Assembly (NCBI RefSeq): GCF_017873855.1 | Contig: NZ_JAGGKR010000001.1 | Location: 2,237,529-2,301,528, forward strand | DNA length: 64,000 nt | From: Methanolinea mesophila | GTDB lineage: Archaea > Halobacteriota > Methanomicrobia > Methanomicrobiales > Methanospirillaceae | Direction: 5' to 3' | In this document: positions 43,156 through 52,488 of the stretch, piece after piece | Numbering within the stretch: the stretch's first letter is position 1 | Layout: each line of letters starts with the position of its first letter | The notes under the pieces: model-generated | What the model saw: only the letters and a program-made list of their open reading frames with translations | What the model was told of the DNA's origin: nothing | Databases searched by the model: none | Position numbers and translations under genes: made by a program

Positions 43156-44508
43156 TTAATTTTCCGGCTTTCGCCTTACCAGGAGCACCAGGAGGGCCAC
43201 CGCCGCCACTCCTATGAAAGCGGCGCTCCCCGTCGTCGGAGTCGGAGTGGGAGTCGTTACCTGTACCATGGTTGCCGAGACCTGGGTGGTCTGTCCCGCG
43301 GTCACCTGGATCTGGGAGGAGTAGTCCTGGTATCCGTTCAGCTTCAGGAGAAGTGAATGAGTCCCCGGGGTAATGGAGTCTATCGTGGAGGGGGTGATCC
43401 CCTTGAACACATTGTCAAGGTAGATATCCGCATCCGTAGGGGAGGACGAGATGGCGATGCTGCCGGTATCCGGCTTCTGGGGATTGGGGGTGAGGGTTAC
43501 GGAAAGGACGAGGTTCTGGCCGGCATACACCGTCCCGCTGGTGGTGTAGTCCTGGTACCCCGTTTTCGAGAGGAGGAGGGTATGGTACCCCGGAGTGACC
43601 TGAGTGGAGACGAGTGGCCTGTTGGGGATAGTCTGGCCTACGTACTTCCCGTCGGCATAGACATATGCACCCGAGGGGTCTGAGGTAAGCGATACCGTAC
43701 CGTAGATCGGCGACGGATCCTTGGCCAGGGTTGCCGAGATGTGTGTCACCGATCCTGCCTGGACCGTCGCCGTGGTGATGTAATCCTGGTAGCCTGCAAG
43801 GGAGAGGATCACCGTATGGCTTCCGGCGGCGAGGCTCCCGACCGAGGTGGGGGTGATCCCCTGGTAAATGCCGTCAACGTAGGCTGCGGCACCGCTCGGG
43901 CTCGAACTGATCGAAAGCGTCCCGGTGCTGACGACCGGTGAGAGTTGTGCATTCACGACGGAGGTCTGGGCCTTGTACACGGTCACGCTGCTGAAATACG
44001 TCTGATATCCTGACAGGTACACTGAAATCTCGTGAGATCCGACGGGAACATTGGTGAAGTATGCCGGGGTGGTCTGGGACTGACCCCGGTCGAGATATGC
44101 TATCGCACCCGAGGGATAGGACTGCACGTTGATCTGCCCGGTCGAGGCACTTGGCGTCAGGGTCGCGGAGATGGTGATAGTCTGGCCGTCCTGGGGGTTC
44201 CCGTTATAGGTCTGGGTATAGGTGTCGTACCCCGGGAGGCTGATCGTGATCGTGTGCTTCGGGTTCCCGGTGATTGAAACCGGGATGGTCACCGGAGTCT
44301 CTCCCGCGTATGGCCCGTCGAAATACACGTCTGCACCCGAGGGGAAGGACGAGATCAGGAAATAGCCGGTCCCTTGCCCCGGCGCGATCGGCTGCGTTAT
44401 CTCCGGCGTTGCCGGGAGGGTCACGGGTTGGTATGCTGAAACGATCGGCATGCATGCGAGCATCAGGCCGATCGATAAAATCAGGGTGAGAAGAATTTTT
44501 GGAGTCAT
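43156..44508 (-). CDS. Surface protein with five PEGA repeats and C-terminal anchor
   Basis: 450 residues. Signal peptide (MTPKILLTLILSIGLMLACM, cut near VSA), then five beta-sandwich PEGA domains of about 70 residues each, marked by SFPSGADVYFDG, SYPSGAIAYLDR, SSPSGAAAYVDG, SDPSGAYVYADG and SSPTDADIYLDN, each followed by GxH...GYxxY. A TPTPTPTT linker and a membrane helix (AAFIGVAAVALLVLLV) with a basic end anchor it in the membrane. The architecture suggests an S-layer-associated or binding role. The ATG at 44508 follows an AGAGGTG site. Confidence 0.92.
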   Translation of the reverse strand: MTPKILLTLILSIGLMLACMPIVSAYQPVTLPATPEITQPIAPGQGTGYFLISSFPSGADVYFDGPYAGETPVTIPVSITGNPKHTITISLPGYDTYTQTYNGNPQDGQTITISATLTPSASTGQINVQSYPSGAIAYLDRGQSQTTPAYFTNVPVGSHEISVYLSGYQTYFSSVTVYKAQTSVVNAQLSPVVSTGTLSISSSPSGAAAYVDGIYQGITPTSVGSLAAGSHTVILSLAGYQDYITTATVQAGSVTHISATLAKDPSPIYGTVSLTSDPSGAYVYADGKYVGQTIPNRPLVSTQVTPGYHTLLLSKTGYQDYTTSGTVYAGQNLVLSVTLTPNPQKPDTGSIAISSSPTDADIYLDNVFKGITPSTIDSITPGTHSLLLKLNGYQDYSSQIQVTAGQTTQVSATMVQVTTPTPTPTTGSAAFIGVAAVALLVLLVRRKPEN

Positions 44509-44543
44509 ATTCACCTCTTGCTCTGGAAAAGTAGGTGGCGATT

Positions 44544-44556
44544 GCTTTATATAAGG
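44544..44556 (-). promoter_or_regulatory. TATA box for the PEGA protein gene
   Basis: The minus strand reads CCTTATATAAAGC, 36-48 bases before the ATG; a textbook archaeal TATA element. Confidence 0.6.
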
Positions 44557-44784
44557 ATATCGGCACAAACACGGACAATCCCCCGGGAGCACACCTGTAA
44601 AAACGGAATCCGTGCCTGCGTTGAAAGATACCGGTCATTTCAGGCCCTCGCAGGGATCCGGGATGTTTACCGGGGTCGAAACGCGGGGGTCCCGGCAGGA
44701 GCAGGTATACCTGGATCGTAACGAGGGAGATCCGCCAGAACGGGATGCGTTATGCAAAAAGGATGTATGATAAAGGGCCAAACC

Positions 44785-46332
44785 CTAACGCCTTTTTATT
44801 TTCATCTTCACGAGGTCTCTTACTGTCGGCCCTTCGATTACCTGCCCTTCGGGATTATAGCGTGAGCCGTGACACGGGCAGTCCCATGACCCCTCCGCAT
44901 TGTTCCACCTGACTCTGCAGCCCATATGCATACAGGTCGGATCGAGAGTATGCTCGTTTCCTGCGGCATCTTTGTAAATGGCGACCTTCTTCTCCCCGAT
45001 TTTGATGACAGAGCCTTCGCCGTTCGGGACGGACGCAAGTTCCTTATAATACGGGCCTGACGGGGTTTCTATCTCGCCACCCGCAGCCTTCAGGAATTCT
45101 TCCAGCCCTCCTTCGGGCAGTTCCCCCGCTTCGAATCTCGACGGCGAGAACACCTCCGCCCAGGGACTCGAACGTCCACTGACCAGGTCGGTAAGGATCA
45201 TGGCCGCAGCGGTCCCGGCCGTCATCCCCCATTTGTTGAATCCCGTCGCGACAAAGATCCTCTCGTGCCCCTCTGCGATCTGGCCGATATACGGAACTCT
45301 GTCCGGGGTGAAATAGTCCTGCGCAGACCAGTGGTAGTCTATCCATCGCACGTCATACACAGTCCGTGCGTATGCTTCGAGCCCCCGGTAGTTGGCGCGC
45401 GTATCGGTGACAGATCCCGTCGGATGCTCTTCACCGGTCACGATGACCAGTTCCTTCCCGGAATCCCGGTGTGAGCGCCAGGAATGAACGGTCCCGGCGG
45501 CATTGATGAACATGCCTTCCGGGAAGGGGTCGTCTATCCGGGCACCGATTGCGTATGATCTCGAGGGCGAAAGCCTGGAGAAGTACGTTCCAGGGCGGTC
45601 GAACACCGGATAATGCGTCGCCAGGACCACCGCATCCGATTCAAGATCCCCGCCCGCGGTGGTGACCTTCACGTAGTCCTTGATCTCTGTGAGATCGAGC
45701 GCCCTGGTATTCTCGAAAATATGGCTCCCGTTGCCTGGGATCCTTGCGGCGAGACCAAGGAGATATTTTCTCGGGTGAAACTGTGCCTGGTTATCCACCC
45801 GGACGGCACCGTGCGATTCCACGGGGAGGGGTATCTCTTCCACGAATCGTGCGGGAAGGCCGAGTACCTTTGCAGTATCGGCCTCCCTCTCGACCCCGGG
45901 TCTTGAAGATTCCGATTCTGCATAGGTATAAGCCGGTTTCCGCACGAAGCCGCAATCGATCGAGAGCTCCCTGACGAGATCACCCACTTTCTCGATCGCG
46001 TTCTGGTTCGCGTCGGCGTACTGCCGGGCTTTACTGCTCCCGAAGGAATCGACCAGGTGGCCGTAGATGAGCCGGTGCAGCGAGGTCAGTTTCGCCGTGG
46101 TGTAACCAGTCGTCCCGCTGACAATCCGCCCGGCCTCAACGAGGGCTACCGTGAAACCTGAATGTTTCAGGAGGTATGCCGCGGTTACACCGGCGATCCC
46201 ACCCCCGAGAACGGTGACATCCACCCTTCCGTCACCTGCGAGCGGGGGAAATGCGGTCTTTTCCGAAGTCGCGATCCAGTAGGACTCCGCCATTCCGGGG
46301 AGTTCGGTGCAGTGTTCCGTATCGTCCGACAT
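44785..46332 (-). CDS. FAD-dependent oxidoreductase with C-terminal Rieske domain
   Basis: 515 residues. The FAD-binding DAO fold starts TVLGGGIAGVTAAYLLKHSG and ends with GFNKWGMTAGTAAAMI. A Rieske [2Fe-2S] domain occupies the last 90 residues: CMHMGCRVRW and CPCHGSRYNPEG give two Cys and two His. This is the glycine-oxidase-like/Rieske fusion family, found in many bacteria and archaea; the substrate is not established. The ATG at 46332 has GGAGGA directly before it, so the longer frame to 46380 is rejected. A TATA-like TTAAATATT lies at 46385-46395. Confidence 0.93.
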   Translation of the reverse strand: MSDDTEHCTELPGMAESYWIATSEKTAFPPLAGDGRVDVTVLGGGIAGVTAAYLLKHSGFTVALVEAGRIVSGTTGYTTAKLTSLHRLIYGHLVDSFGSSKARQYADANQNAIEKVGDLVRELSIDCGFVRKPAYTYAESESSRPGVEREADTAKVLGLPARFVEEIPLPVESHGAVRVDNQAQFHPRKYLLGLAARIPGNGSHIFENTRALDLTEIKDYVKVTTAGGDLESDAVVLATHYPVFDRPGTYFSRLSPSRSYAIGARIDDPFPEGMFINAAGTVHSWRSHRDSGKELVIVTGEEHPTGSVTDTRANYRGLEAYARTVYDVRWIDYHWSAQDYFTPDRVPYIGQIAEGHERIFVATGFNKWGMTAGTAAAMILTDLVSGRSSPWAEVFSPSRFEAGELPEGGLEEFLKAAGGEIETPSGPYYKELASVPNGEGSVIKIGEKKVAIYKDAAGNEHTLDPTCMHMGCRVRWNNAEGSWDCPCHGSRYNPEGQVIEGPTVRDLVKMKIKRR

Positions 46333-46419
46333 ATTCCTCCGGTCATCAGGTTTTTTTTGCGTTAAATCATGAAGACCCACGAAAAATATTTAATGTTATT
46401 CCCTTCTCGTCGAAGAATT

Positions 46420-47241
46420 TCAGGTGTTTTTGGGCGAATAAGTGGACTTGTACCACCCCTTTATCCGGTCTCTCTCTATACGTCTCCGAAATACCCTTTC
46501 TGCCAGCAACCCGATAAAGTTGTAGAGCGGGTTCACCCGGACGTCCACGTAATATCTCCTGCCCGGGTCGAACCATCCATGCTCCTTCCAGTACTCATGA
46601 TCCAGGGGAGCCTCTTCCGCGAGGATGTTGAACGAACAGCGCTGGGCATGGAATACTATGACGTCCATAAACGACGGAGATCTCCGCGTTTTACGCCGGA
46701 GCGCTTCGAGGAATTTTTTTCCGGCCAGGTCAAGTTCGTCCTCCTGTTCCGGGGTGAACCACCGCGTGCCCCCGACCCTGGGCGTGATGAGCCCTGCGCC
46801 CGTCACCACCTCGAACCCCCAAATCCTGGCGACCATATCCAGGTATTTGATCACGTCCTTCTGACCGAGCGCCCCTGTAGTCGAGAGGAGCAGGGCCTTT
46901 TTCTCAAAGAACCTCGGACGGTGAAAGACATAGGAGAACCGGTCGATAAATGTCTTCATAAGTCCGGTGACATTCATCCCGAATACAGGCGACGCGAAGA
47001 TTACTCCGTCGGCATCCTCGAGCCTCTGCAGTATCAGGGATGCATCGTCCTCGATAGGGCAAAAACCCTCACCCTTCATGAAACAAACAAAACAACCCCT
47101 GCAGGGGGACAGGTTGGCCTCCGAGAGCATCAGGTAATCGAACTCCACGGCGGACCTTCGCCTCATGGACTCCTCGATCTTCTTTGCTGCGGCATAGGTG
47201 TTTCCCTTGTGCGGGCTGCCCATTATTACAAGGACCTTCAT
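46420..47241 (-). CDS. Flavodoxin-type NAD(P)H reductase with Cys cluster (iron-sulfur flavoprotein-like)
   Basis: 273 residues. Flavodoxin-fold FMN site VIMGSPHKGNTYAAAKKIEE and IFASPVFGMNVTGLMKTFID, with a compact Cys motif LSPCRGCFVCFMKGEGFCPI (C-x2-C-x2-C-x7-C) near residue 51. This matches the iron-sulfur flavoprotein (Isf) family of methanogens, which carries [4Fe-4S] and FMN and passes electrons to reduce oxygen, peroxide or other acceptors. The C-terminal part differs from small Isf proteins and is longer. Confidence 0.87.
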   Translation of the reverse strand: MKVLVIMGSPHKGNTYAAAKKIEESMRRRSAVEFDYLMLSEANLSPCRGCFVCFMKGEGFCPIEDDASLILQRLEDADGVIFASPVFGMNVTGLMKTFIDRFSYVFHRPRFFEKKALLLSTTGALGQKDVIKYLDMVARIWGFEVVTGAGLITPRVGGTRWFTPEQEDELDLAGKKFLEALRRKTRRSPSFMDVIVFHAQRCSFNILAEEAPLDHEYWKEHGWFDPGRRYYVDVRVNPLYNFIGLLAERVFRRRIERDRIKGWYKSTYSPKNT

Positions 47242-47396
47242 TAAAATCGAGAAACTCTACGACAATCATAGTTCTAAACAATTGCGGTGGGAGCTGGTAG
47301 TTCACCGGGTCAACGATAGGAACCGTCGTATTACACTCGCGTGACACGAACATCCCCGTGGAACATCCGGTGAGGAAAGGCCGGGCCCGATAAGGG

Positions 47397-47408
47397 GGGT
47401 TTATATTG
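47397..47408 (+). promoter_or_regulatory. TATA box for the glycerophosphodiesterase gene
   Basis: GGGTTTATATTG, about 41-52 bases before the ATG at 47449. Confidence 0.5.
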
Positions 47409-47448
47409 TCCCGTTCACTCCTGTTGTATCAGCAATGGGTGATCGGTG

Positions 47449-48132
47449 ATGTTTATCGTGGGCCATCGCGGAGCCAGGGCACTGGAGCCCGAGAATACCC
47501 TCCGGGCGATCCGTCGTGGGATGGGATGTGCCGATTACGTGGAGATCGACGCCCGGATGACCAATGACGGGAGAGTCGTGGTGATACACGATCCTACCCT
47601 GGACAGGACTACCGACGGGACGGGCGAGGTGAAGGAATACCCCTTCGATACCTTGCGGGAGTTCGATGCGGGCCTCGGAGAACGCATTCCTGCACTGGAG
47701 GAGGTCTCCCGGGAAGTGAAGGATACCTGCGGGCTCTTCGTAGAAATAAAAGAAGAGGGGAGCGAAGAGGATATCTGCAGGATAATCAGGGACTCGGGGC
47801 CCTCCGACGTGTATTTCGTCTCGTTTCACCAGGAAAGCCTGTCCAGGGTAAAGGAACTGCTTCCCGGTGCGCGGACAGGGCTAATCTTCTCGAAAGATAC
47901 CGGGGACTCTTTTCGACGCGCCATCACGATCAAGACCCATGCAATTCTCCCCAAATTTACTCTCCTCTCGGAAGATCTGGTTACGAAAGCGCACAAGGAG
48001 CATCTCCAGGTAATTCCCTGGACTTTGAACGGAGAACCCGAGTTCGCCAGGGCACAACGGCTCGGGGTTGACGGGTTCGCCACCGACGATCCCTGCAAAG
48101 CACGGGAGTTTTTCAAGGGGAGGGTGACATGA
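47449..48132 (+). CDS. Glycerophosphodiester phosphodiesterase
   Basis: 227 residues. TIM-barrel GDPD: FIVGHRGARALEPENTL with the active His and Glu, YVEIDARMTNDGRVVVIHDP with metal-binding Glu-Asp and the second His, then LFVEIKEEGSEED and WTLNGEPEFARAQRLGVDG. It hydrolyses glycerophosphodiesters such as deacylated lipid head groups; archaeal ether lipids make the natural substrate uncertain. The ATG at 47449 overlaps an in-frame GTG one codon earlier. Confidence 0.94.
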   Translation: MFIVGHRGARALEPENTLRAIRRGMGCADYVEIDARMTNDGRVVVIHDPTLDRTTDGTGEVKEYPFDTLREFDAGLGERIPALEEVSREVKDTCGLFVEIKEEGSEEDICRIIRDSGPSDVYFVSFHQESLSRVKELLPGARTGLIFSKDTGDSFRRAITIKTHAILPKFTLLSEDLVTKAHKEHLQVIPWTLNGEPEFARAQRLGVDGFATDDPCKAREFFKGRVT

Positions 48133-48202
48133 ACTTTCCTGAACCGGTAACTTACCGGGCGCGGGAAGACCCCGGAGCCGTCAGGAAGGTGCCTGCGGCA
48201 CC

Positions 48203-48655
48203 ATGAACGTGCTGATGGGAATCGGGAACACGCTCCTTGGAGATGACGGGGTCGGGAGTTATATCGCCTCAAGGTTCAGGGACGATGACTGGACCGTGTT
48301 CGATTGCGGGACCGTGCCCGAGAATTTCACCTCTCCTGTGCGGAAGGTGCACCCCGGGATCCTGATCCTCGTGGACGCGGCGGAGATGGGGCTCACCCCC
48401 GGAGAGTTCAGGGTGGTCCCGCCCGACCGCATCGCCGACGTGAGCATCGGAACGCATGCGCTCCCCCTCAGCCACCTTATCGATTACCTTTCACCGGATG
48501 CGGGCCGGATCGTTTTTGTAGGGATCCAGCCTGAATCCATGATCATGGGAGACGGGCTCTCCCCTGCCGTGAAGGAAGGGGCGGACCGGTTCATGGACCT
48601 GCTCAGGGAGGGATCGTTTCGGGAAATTTTGGAATATGACGAGGATCAGGGGTAA
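48203..48655 (+). CDS. hycI: Hydrogenase maturation protease (HycI type)
   Basis: 150 residues. [NiFe]-hydrogenase C-terminal processing protease: MGIGNTLLGDDGVGSYIA with the nickel-sensing Asp, ILVDAAEMGLTPGEF with the second acidic ligand, and a third His or Glu region in THALPLSHLIDYL. It clips the large subunit after nickel insertion. The mbh large subunit 4 kb away carries a matching tail, so this is its probable processing enzyme (inference). Shorter than the usual 155-165 residues by a few only. Confidence 0.92.
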   Translation: MNVLMGIGNTLLGDDGVGSYIASRFRDDDWTVFDCGTVPENFTSPVRKVHPGILILVDAAEMGLTPGEFRVVPPDRIADVSIGTHALPLSHLIDYLSPDAGRIVFVGIQPESMIMGDGLSPAVKEGADRFMDLLREGSFREILEYDEDQG

Positions 48656-48926
48656 GGGACGCAGGGGAAGGGATTCCCTGGCGGTATTCTGCTTTCGTTT
48701 GACAGGAGAAAACCCGGTGCCGGACGGCCCTGGCCCGGAGGGAACATCCGGGTTCGGGGTACGGCCGCGAAGAGGACTGCCGGATCCGGTGTTCTGTTGA
48801 ATATGCCCGCATCCCGCGGAAATCCCCGTTATGCGCGATTTGCTGCAATCATGGCCGGGTACTCCGGATCATGACCGCCGGAAGATCACCCGGAACACTG
48901 GGAAAAAAATAAATTATCCCGATGGG

Positions 48927-49571
48927 TCAGCCGAAAAGGTTCCTGAAAAATGAGAGTATCTGATCGAAGATGCTGCTCCCCGGTGTGCTGCCACCCCGGT
49001 CTTCTGCCGCTTCCCCGGGGTCCGCCACTAATGTGACCTCTCCCGAAGGATGTTCACCCTCTTCGGCCGGAACCGTGCCGGATATGGAGTCGGCGCCGCT
49101 CCCACCGCCCGGCCCCGGGACAACGGTCCTCGATTCAACCAGTCTGTTGTTTCCCGGGATGACCGTCAGCGCCACGACCTCGACCCGACCAGTTTCCGAA
49201 ACCTGCGGTGCGGTTCCCGTAAGGTTTATCCGGACGGGGATCTTCCCCGAAGCTGGATAGATGAGATCCTTTCCTTCGAGGACAAGGTGGGTGGTGGTCC
49301 CTGTCTTCCATACCTTTTCCCCTCCCTCGTCAAATACCGTGACGCTCCATTTCGGGTCCGCAAGGCCGGTAGCGAGATCCAGTGTTTCCTGGGGGGAGGT
49401 TTCGCCCGACATCGCGATGAAGGTGAGTGTGAATGAAGATTCAACCCGGGTATCCCCGCCCACCAGATCCCCCGGGGGAGAGACAGGAATCGAATCTAAG
49501 CCTATCCCCGCGGATACGGAACCCGCGAGTGCTAGGAGTGCCAGGATCAGGATACTACAGCAGATCCTCAT
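48927..49571 (-). CDS. Secreted protein of unknown function
   Basis: 214 residues with a signal peptide (MRICCSILILALLALAGSVSA). The mature part contains an immunoglobulin-like beta pattern (SSFTLTFIAMSG, KWSVTVFDEGGEKVW, IPVRINLTGTAP, VEVVALTVIPG), a Gly/Pro/Glu-rich linker and a short hydrophobic C-terminus (SSIFDQILSFFRNLFG) that may be amphipathic. I do not recognise the family. GAGG seven bases before the ATG at 49571 favours that start over the one at 49592. Confidence 0.72.
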   Translation of the reverse strand: MRICCSILILALLALAGSVSAGIGLDSIPVSPPGDLVGGDTRVESSFTLTFIAMSGETSPQETLDLATGLADPKWSVTVFDEGGEKVWKTGTTTHLVLEGKDLIYPASGKIPVRINLTGTAPQVSETGRVEVVALTVIPGNNRLVESRTVVPGPGGGSGADSISGTVPAEEGEHPSGEVTLVADPGEAAEDRGGSTPGSSIFDQILSFFRNLFG

Positions 49572-49825
49572 GATGTTCCTCGAGCACAGCATACATCCCT
49601 GGAGGCAAAAATCTGTCGCAGGAGATCCCTGGCCGATTGCGGGAATAAAGTTCCTTGCCGATTCGCGTGATCGGGATTTCCGGGAAAAGAATTTGTTAAA
49701 TACCCTTCCCCTCGAGCAATTACCGGCGGGTATCTGTCATTCCGGAAATATCGCAATGATGGTGCTACGGGAGTGGAGGAGCGGAATACACTGTGGACGA
49801 CAGGAGAATCGCTGTGCTATCAACG

Positions 49826-49838
49826 CAAAAAAAGGGAT
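49826..49838 (-). terminator. Oligo-T terminator after mbhN
   Basis: On the minus strand, starting six bases past the TAA of the last mbh gene, CCCTTTTTTTGCG provides a seven-T tract, consistent with archaeal termination at the operon end. Confidence 0.5.
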
Positions 49839-50243
49839 TTATTCGACGATCAGGTTCTCAGAGTACCGGTTTTCGTCGGCAAGCAGATACTCCCCGGTCA
49901 TCTTCAGCCCGCCCTTCGGACAGATGTCGGTGCATTGCGAACAGAAGATGCACTGGTCGACCCAGATGCGGATCCTTTTCGTCTCTTTAATCAACTCGAT
50001 GGCATTGGACGGGCAAATTTTAACGCACAAGCTGCAGCCGATGCACCCGTCCCGGTCATAGGAGATCTTGCCGCGGAACTTCGGGGGGATGGCAATCGGA
50101 GGATTGAGCGTCGCCTCTCCCCGGCCCACTTTCTCCAGGTATTTCGTGACCGAGGGCGGGAGGTACTTGGCCGGGAACTTGTTGGTGGCCGGCGTCCGGA
50201 AGAGCTGCCGGAGCAGTTCCGGGATCATGGGGAGCGAACTCAT
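49839..50243 (-). CDS. mbhN: Mbh hydrogenase subunit N, two-[4Fe-4S] ferredoxin (NuoI-like)
   Basis: 134 residues. Two ferredoxin motifs, CIGCSLCVKICPSNA and CIFCSQCTDICPKGG, carry electrons to the small subunit. N-terminal amphipathic helix PELLRQLFRTPATNKFP docks it to the membrane arm. The ATG at 50243 overlaps the upstream stop as ATGA; the longer open frame upstream is a shadow of mbhM. Confidence 0.94.
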   Translation of the reverse strand: MSSLPMIPELLRQLFRTPATNKFPAKYLPPSVTKYLEKVGRGEATLNPPIAIPPKFRGKISYDRDGCIGCSLCVKICPSNAIELIKETKRIRIWVDQCIFCSQCTDICPKGGLKMTGEYLLADENRYSENLIVE

Positions 50244-51259
50244 GCCCCCACCCCCGCAAGCGGGATCACCGTGTCCGCCATGAGCAGGAGCAGGCCAACG
50301 AGACCGATCACGCTCAGGTATGTCCAGTATACCGGGATTACCTGGCTGATCCTGAACCGTGCCATCGCGACCCTGACGAGGGTCACCGAGAAGAACAGTA
50401 CCAGGATGACTTTTGCCAGGAAGAACAGGAGGTCGACCGGTAATGCCACTGTTGCGGGCATTGCAACGAATGTCGAGATATTCCACGGGAAGAAGATCGC
50501 CACCACGAGCGCTCCCATAACCAGGGACTTGACCCCCTGGGAGAGGTAGAACATGGCCAGGTTCCGGCCGGAATACTCCACCAGCAACCCGCCGGCGAGC
50601 TCGGTCTCCGCCTCCTGGGTGTCGAACGGTATCCGGGAGAGCTCCGCAGGGGTGATCGCCGCACTGATGAAGAGCAGGAGCAGGATCCCGAGTATACCGA
50701 GCGGCCCCACTACCGACCAAATGGGATTGGAGGCGATGGTCGTCAGGGTGAACGGTTCGGCAAGCCCTGCAGCCCCGAGCCGCCAGGCCACCGCTACCAC
50801 CACGATGGCGAGGGGGAACTCGTAGGCGATCATGGTGACCATCTCTCTCTGTGCACCCACGGTCGCGTAGGGCGAACCGGATGCGAACCCCCCCGCTACC
50901 AGCGCGAGGGCCGGGACGGTGAGCAGGTACATGACCAGGATCAGGTCCCCGTACGAACCGAGCGGGGGCATGACGCTCCCCGCCGGGAGGTAGAGGAGGA
51001 TGACCAGGCTTGACGCGAGCGCCATGATCGGGGCGAGGTTGAACATCCAGGGGATGGCATTCGCCGGGATCACGCTCTCCTTGATCAGGAGTTTGCGCAC
51101 GTCCCGGAACGGCTGGCGAAGCGGAGGACCGATCCTCGCCTGCATGTGGGCGGCGAGCTTCCGGTCGATCCCCAGGAGGAAGAGCCCGACGAGGATGCCG
51201 TAGACGCTGATTACTACGGTCCACCCGATTATCATCGCCGCCGTGAGTGCGGTGCTCAT
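50240..51259 (-). CDS. mbhM: Mbh hydrogenase subunit M, membrane anchor (NuoH-like)
   Basis: 339 residues with about eight membrane helices. NuoH/HycD family: GLFLLGIDRKLAAHMQARIG near the start (RKxxAxxQxRxGP pattern), PPLRQPFRDVRKLLIKE, and PFDTQEAETELAGGLLVEYSG with the acidic cluster that in complex I couples quinone or redox chemistry to proton movement. It connects the hydrogenase module to the Mrp-type antiporter module. ATGA overlaps at both ends. Confidence 0.95.
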   Translation of the reverse strand: MSTALTAAMIIGWTVVISVYGILVGLFLLGIDRKLAAHMQARIGPPLRQPFRDVRKLLIKESVIPANAIPWMFNLAPIMALASSLVILLYLPAGSVMPPLGSYGDLILVMYLLTVPALALVAGGFASGSPYATVGAQREMVTMIAYEFPLAIVVVAVAWRLGAAGLAEPFTLTTIASNPIWSVVGPLGILGILLLLFISAAITPAELSRIPFDTQEAETELAGGLLVEYSGRNLAMFYLSQGVKSLVMGALVVAIFFPWNISTFVAMPATVALPVDLLFFLAKVILVLFFSVTLVRVAMARFRISQVIPVYWTYLSVIGLVGLLLLMADTVIPLAGVGA

Positions 51260-52488
51260 GATGAAAGCCTCCTGGTCTTCTCCACCGATAGACGGTGCAG
51301 CTCCTCCTTGGTCATGATCTGTCTGGAATTATCCTTCACCACTGCCACCCTGTCGGTGCAGGAGAGGCAGGGGTCGATGGACGCCACGATGATGGGGATA
51401 TCGGCGATCTGTTCGCCTCGAAGCATCGGTATCCAGGACATCAGGTTGCTGTAGGAGGAGGCTTTCACCTTCCATCCCTCCGGCGACTCCTTCCCGTTCA
51501 TCCGGACGTAGTGGAAGCATTCGCCGCGGGGGGCTTCGACCCGGCCTATCGCTTCTCCCCTGGCCTTCTTGCATATTGCGAGGAGCTTCGCGAGCTTCTC
51601 TTCCCCGGTGATCGGCCCGGAGGGCATCTGGTCCAGGCACTGCCGCACGATCCCGCAGGACTGGCCGACCTCGATCAACCGGACGACGATCCGGTCGTAT
51701 ACGTCTCCCCTCGTCTCGCCCATATGCTGGTCGGGGAGCACCGCGGTGATGTCGAGGTCCCCGTATGCGCAGTAGGGATAGTCCTGCCGGAGGTCCGCAT
51801 TGACCCCGGAAGCCCTGGCGGTTGGACCGACGGTACAGAGCTCGAGCGCCTGCTGGCGGGAGAGCACCCCCCTGTCCCTGCACCTGAGCGTGATGCTCCG
51901 GTCGTGTAAGAACAGGTCGAGCAGTTTCCCGAGCAGCCCCTCGTACGTGGAGAGGCAGTCTTCGATTATCTTGTGTTGATCGGGAACGATGTCCCTCCTG
52001 ACGCCGCCCACCTGGACGATGCCGTAATTCACACGGTTTCCGGTGAGGTTCTCAATCACGTCCATCGACTGTTCCCGGACCCTCCAGGTGAGGTGGAGCA
52101 GGGAATCGAACCCGAGTTCGTGGGCGGCGACTCCCGCCCAGAGCAGGTGCGACTGTATCCTCTCGAACTCGGCGAGGATGGTCCGAATGTAGTCTGCCCT
52201 TGGCGGGACCTCGATCTCTGCGATCTGCTCGACGGCACGGGCAAATGCGAGGGTATGGTGCACCCCGCATATTCCGCATATCCGATCGGTGAGGTGCACG
52301 ATCTGGACGGGGTTCCTTCGCATCCCCATCCATTCGATCCCCCGGTGGGTCTGTCCCGGGGCGAAATCCACATCCTTTATCGATTCGCCTTCCATCTTGA
52401 AGGTGAACATCACCGGTTCCTTCAGTGCGGGGTGTGTCGGGCCGATAGGGACCACATAGGGCGCTTTCTTCCCTTCGTTTCCGCTCAT
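51256..52488 (-). CDS. mbhL: Mbh hydrogenase large catalytic subunit (NiFe, NuoD-like)
   Basis: 410 residues. The group 4 [NiFe]-hydrogenase large subunit. Both nickel-site motifs are intact: DRICGICGVHHTLAFA (CxxC) near residue 68 and DPCLSCTDR at the C-terminus. This distinguishes it from the related complex I subunit and from Mbs-type sulfane reductases, which lose one of these pairs. After the final Arg a 30-residue tail (VAVVKDNSRQIMTKEELHR and on) resembles the peptide cut from E. coli HycE. So it is an active proton-reducing or hydrogen-oxidising enzyme, probably ferredoxin-linked. Confidence 0.95.
   Translation of the reverse strand: MSGNEGKKAPYVVPIGPTHPALKEPVMFTFKMEGESIKDVDFAPGQTHRGIEWMGMRRNPVQIVHLTDRICGICGVHHTLAFARAVEQIAEIEVPPRADYIRTILAEFERIQSHLLWAGVAAHELGFDSLLHLTWRVREQSMDVIENLTGNRVNYGIVQVGGVRRDIVPDQHKIIEDCLSTYEGLLGKLLDLFLHDRSITLRCRDRGVLSRQQALELCTVGPTARASGVNADLRQDYPYCAYGDLDITAVLPDQHMGETRGDVYDRIVVRLIEVGQSCGIVRQCLDQMPSGPITGEEKLAKLLAICKKARGEAIGRVEAPRGECFHYVRMNGKESPEGWKVKASSYSNLMSWIPMLRGEQIADIPIIVASIDPCLSCTDRVAVVKDNSRQIMTKEELHRLSVEKTRRLSS

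Noticed and set aside
43156-44508. Regular repeats that might suggest a CRISPR array
   Set aside because: The repeats are about 210 bases, in frame and diverged; they encode PEGA domains.
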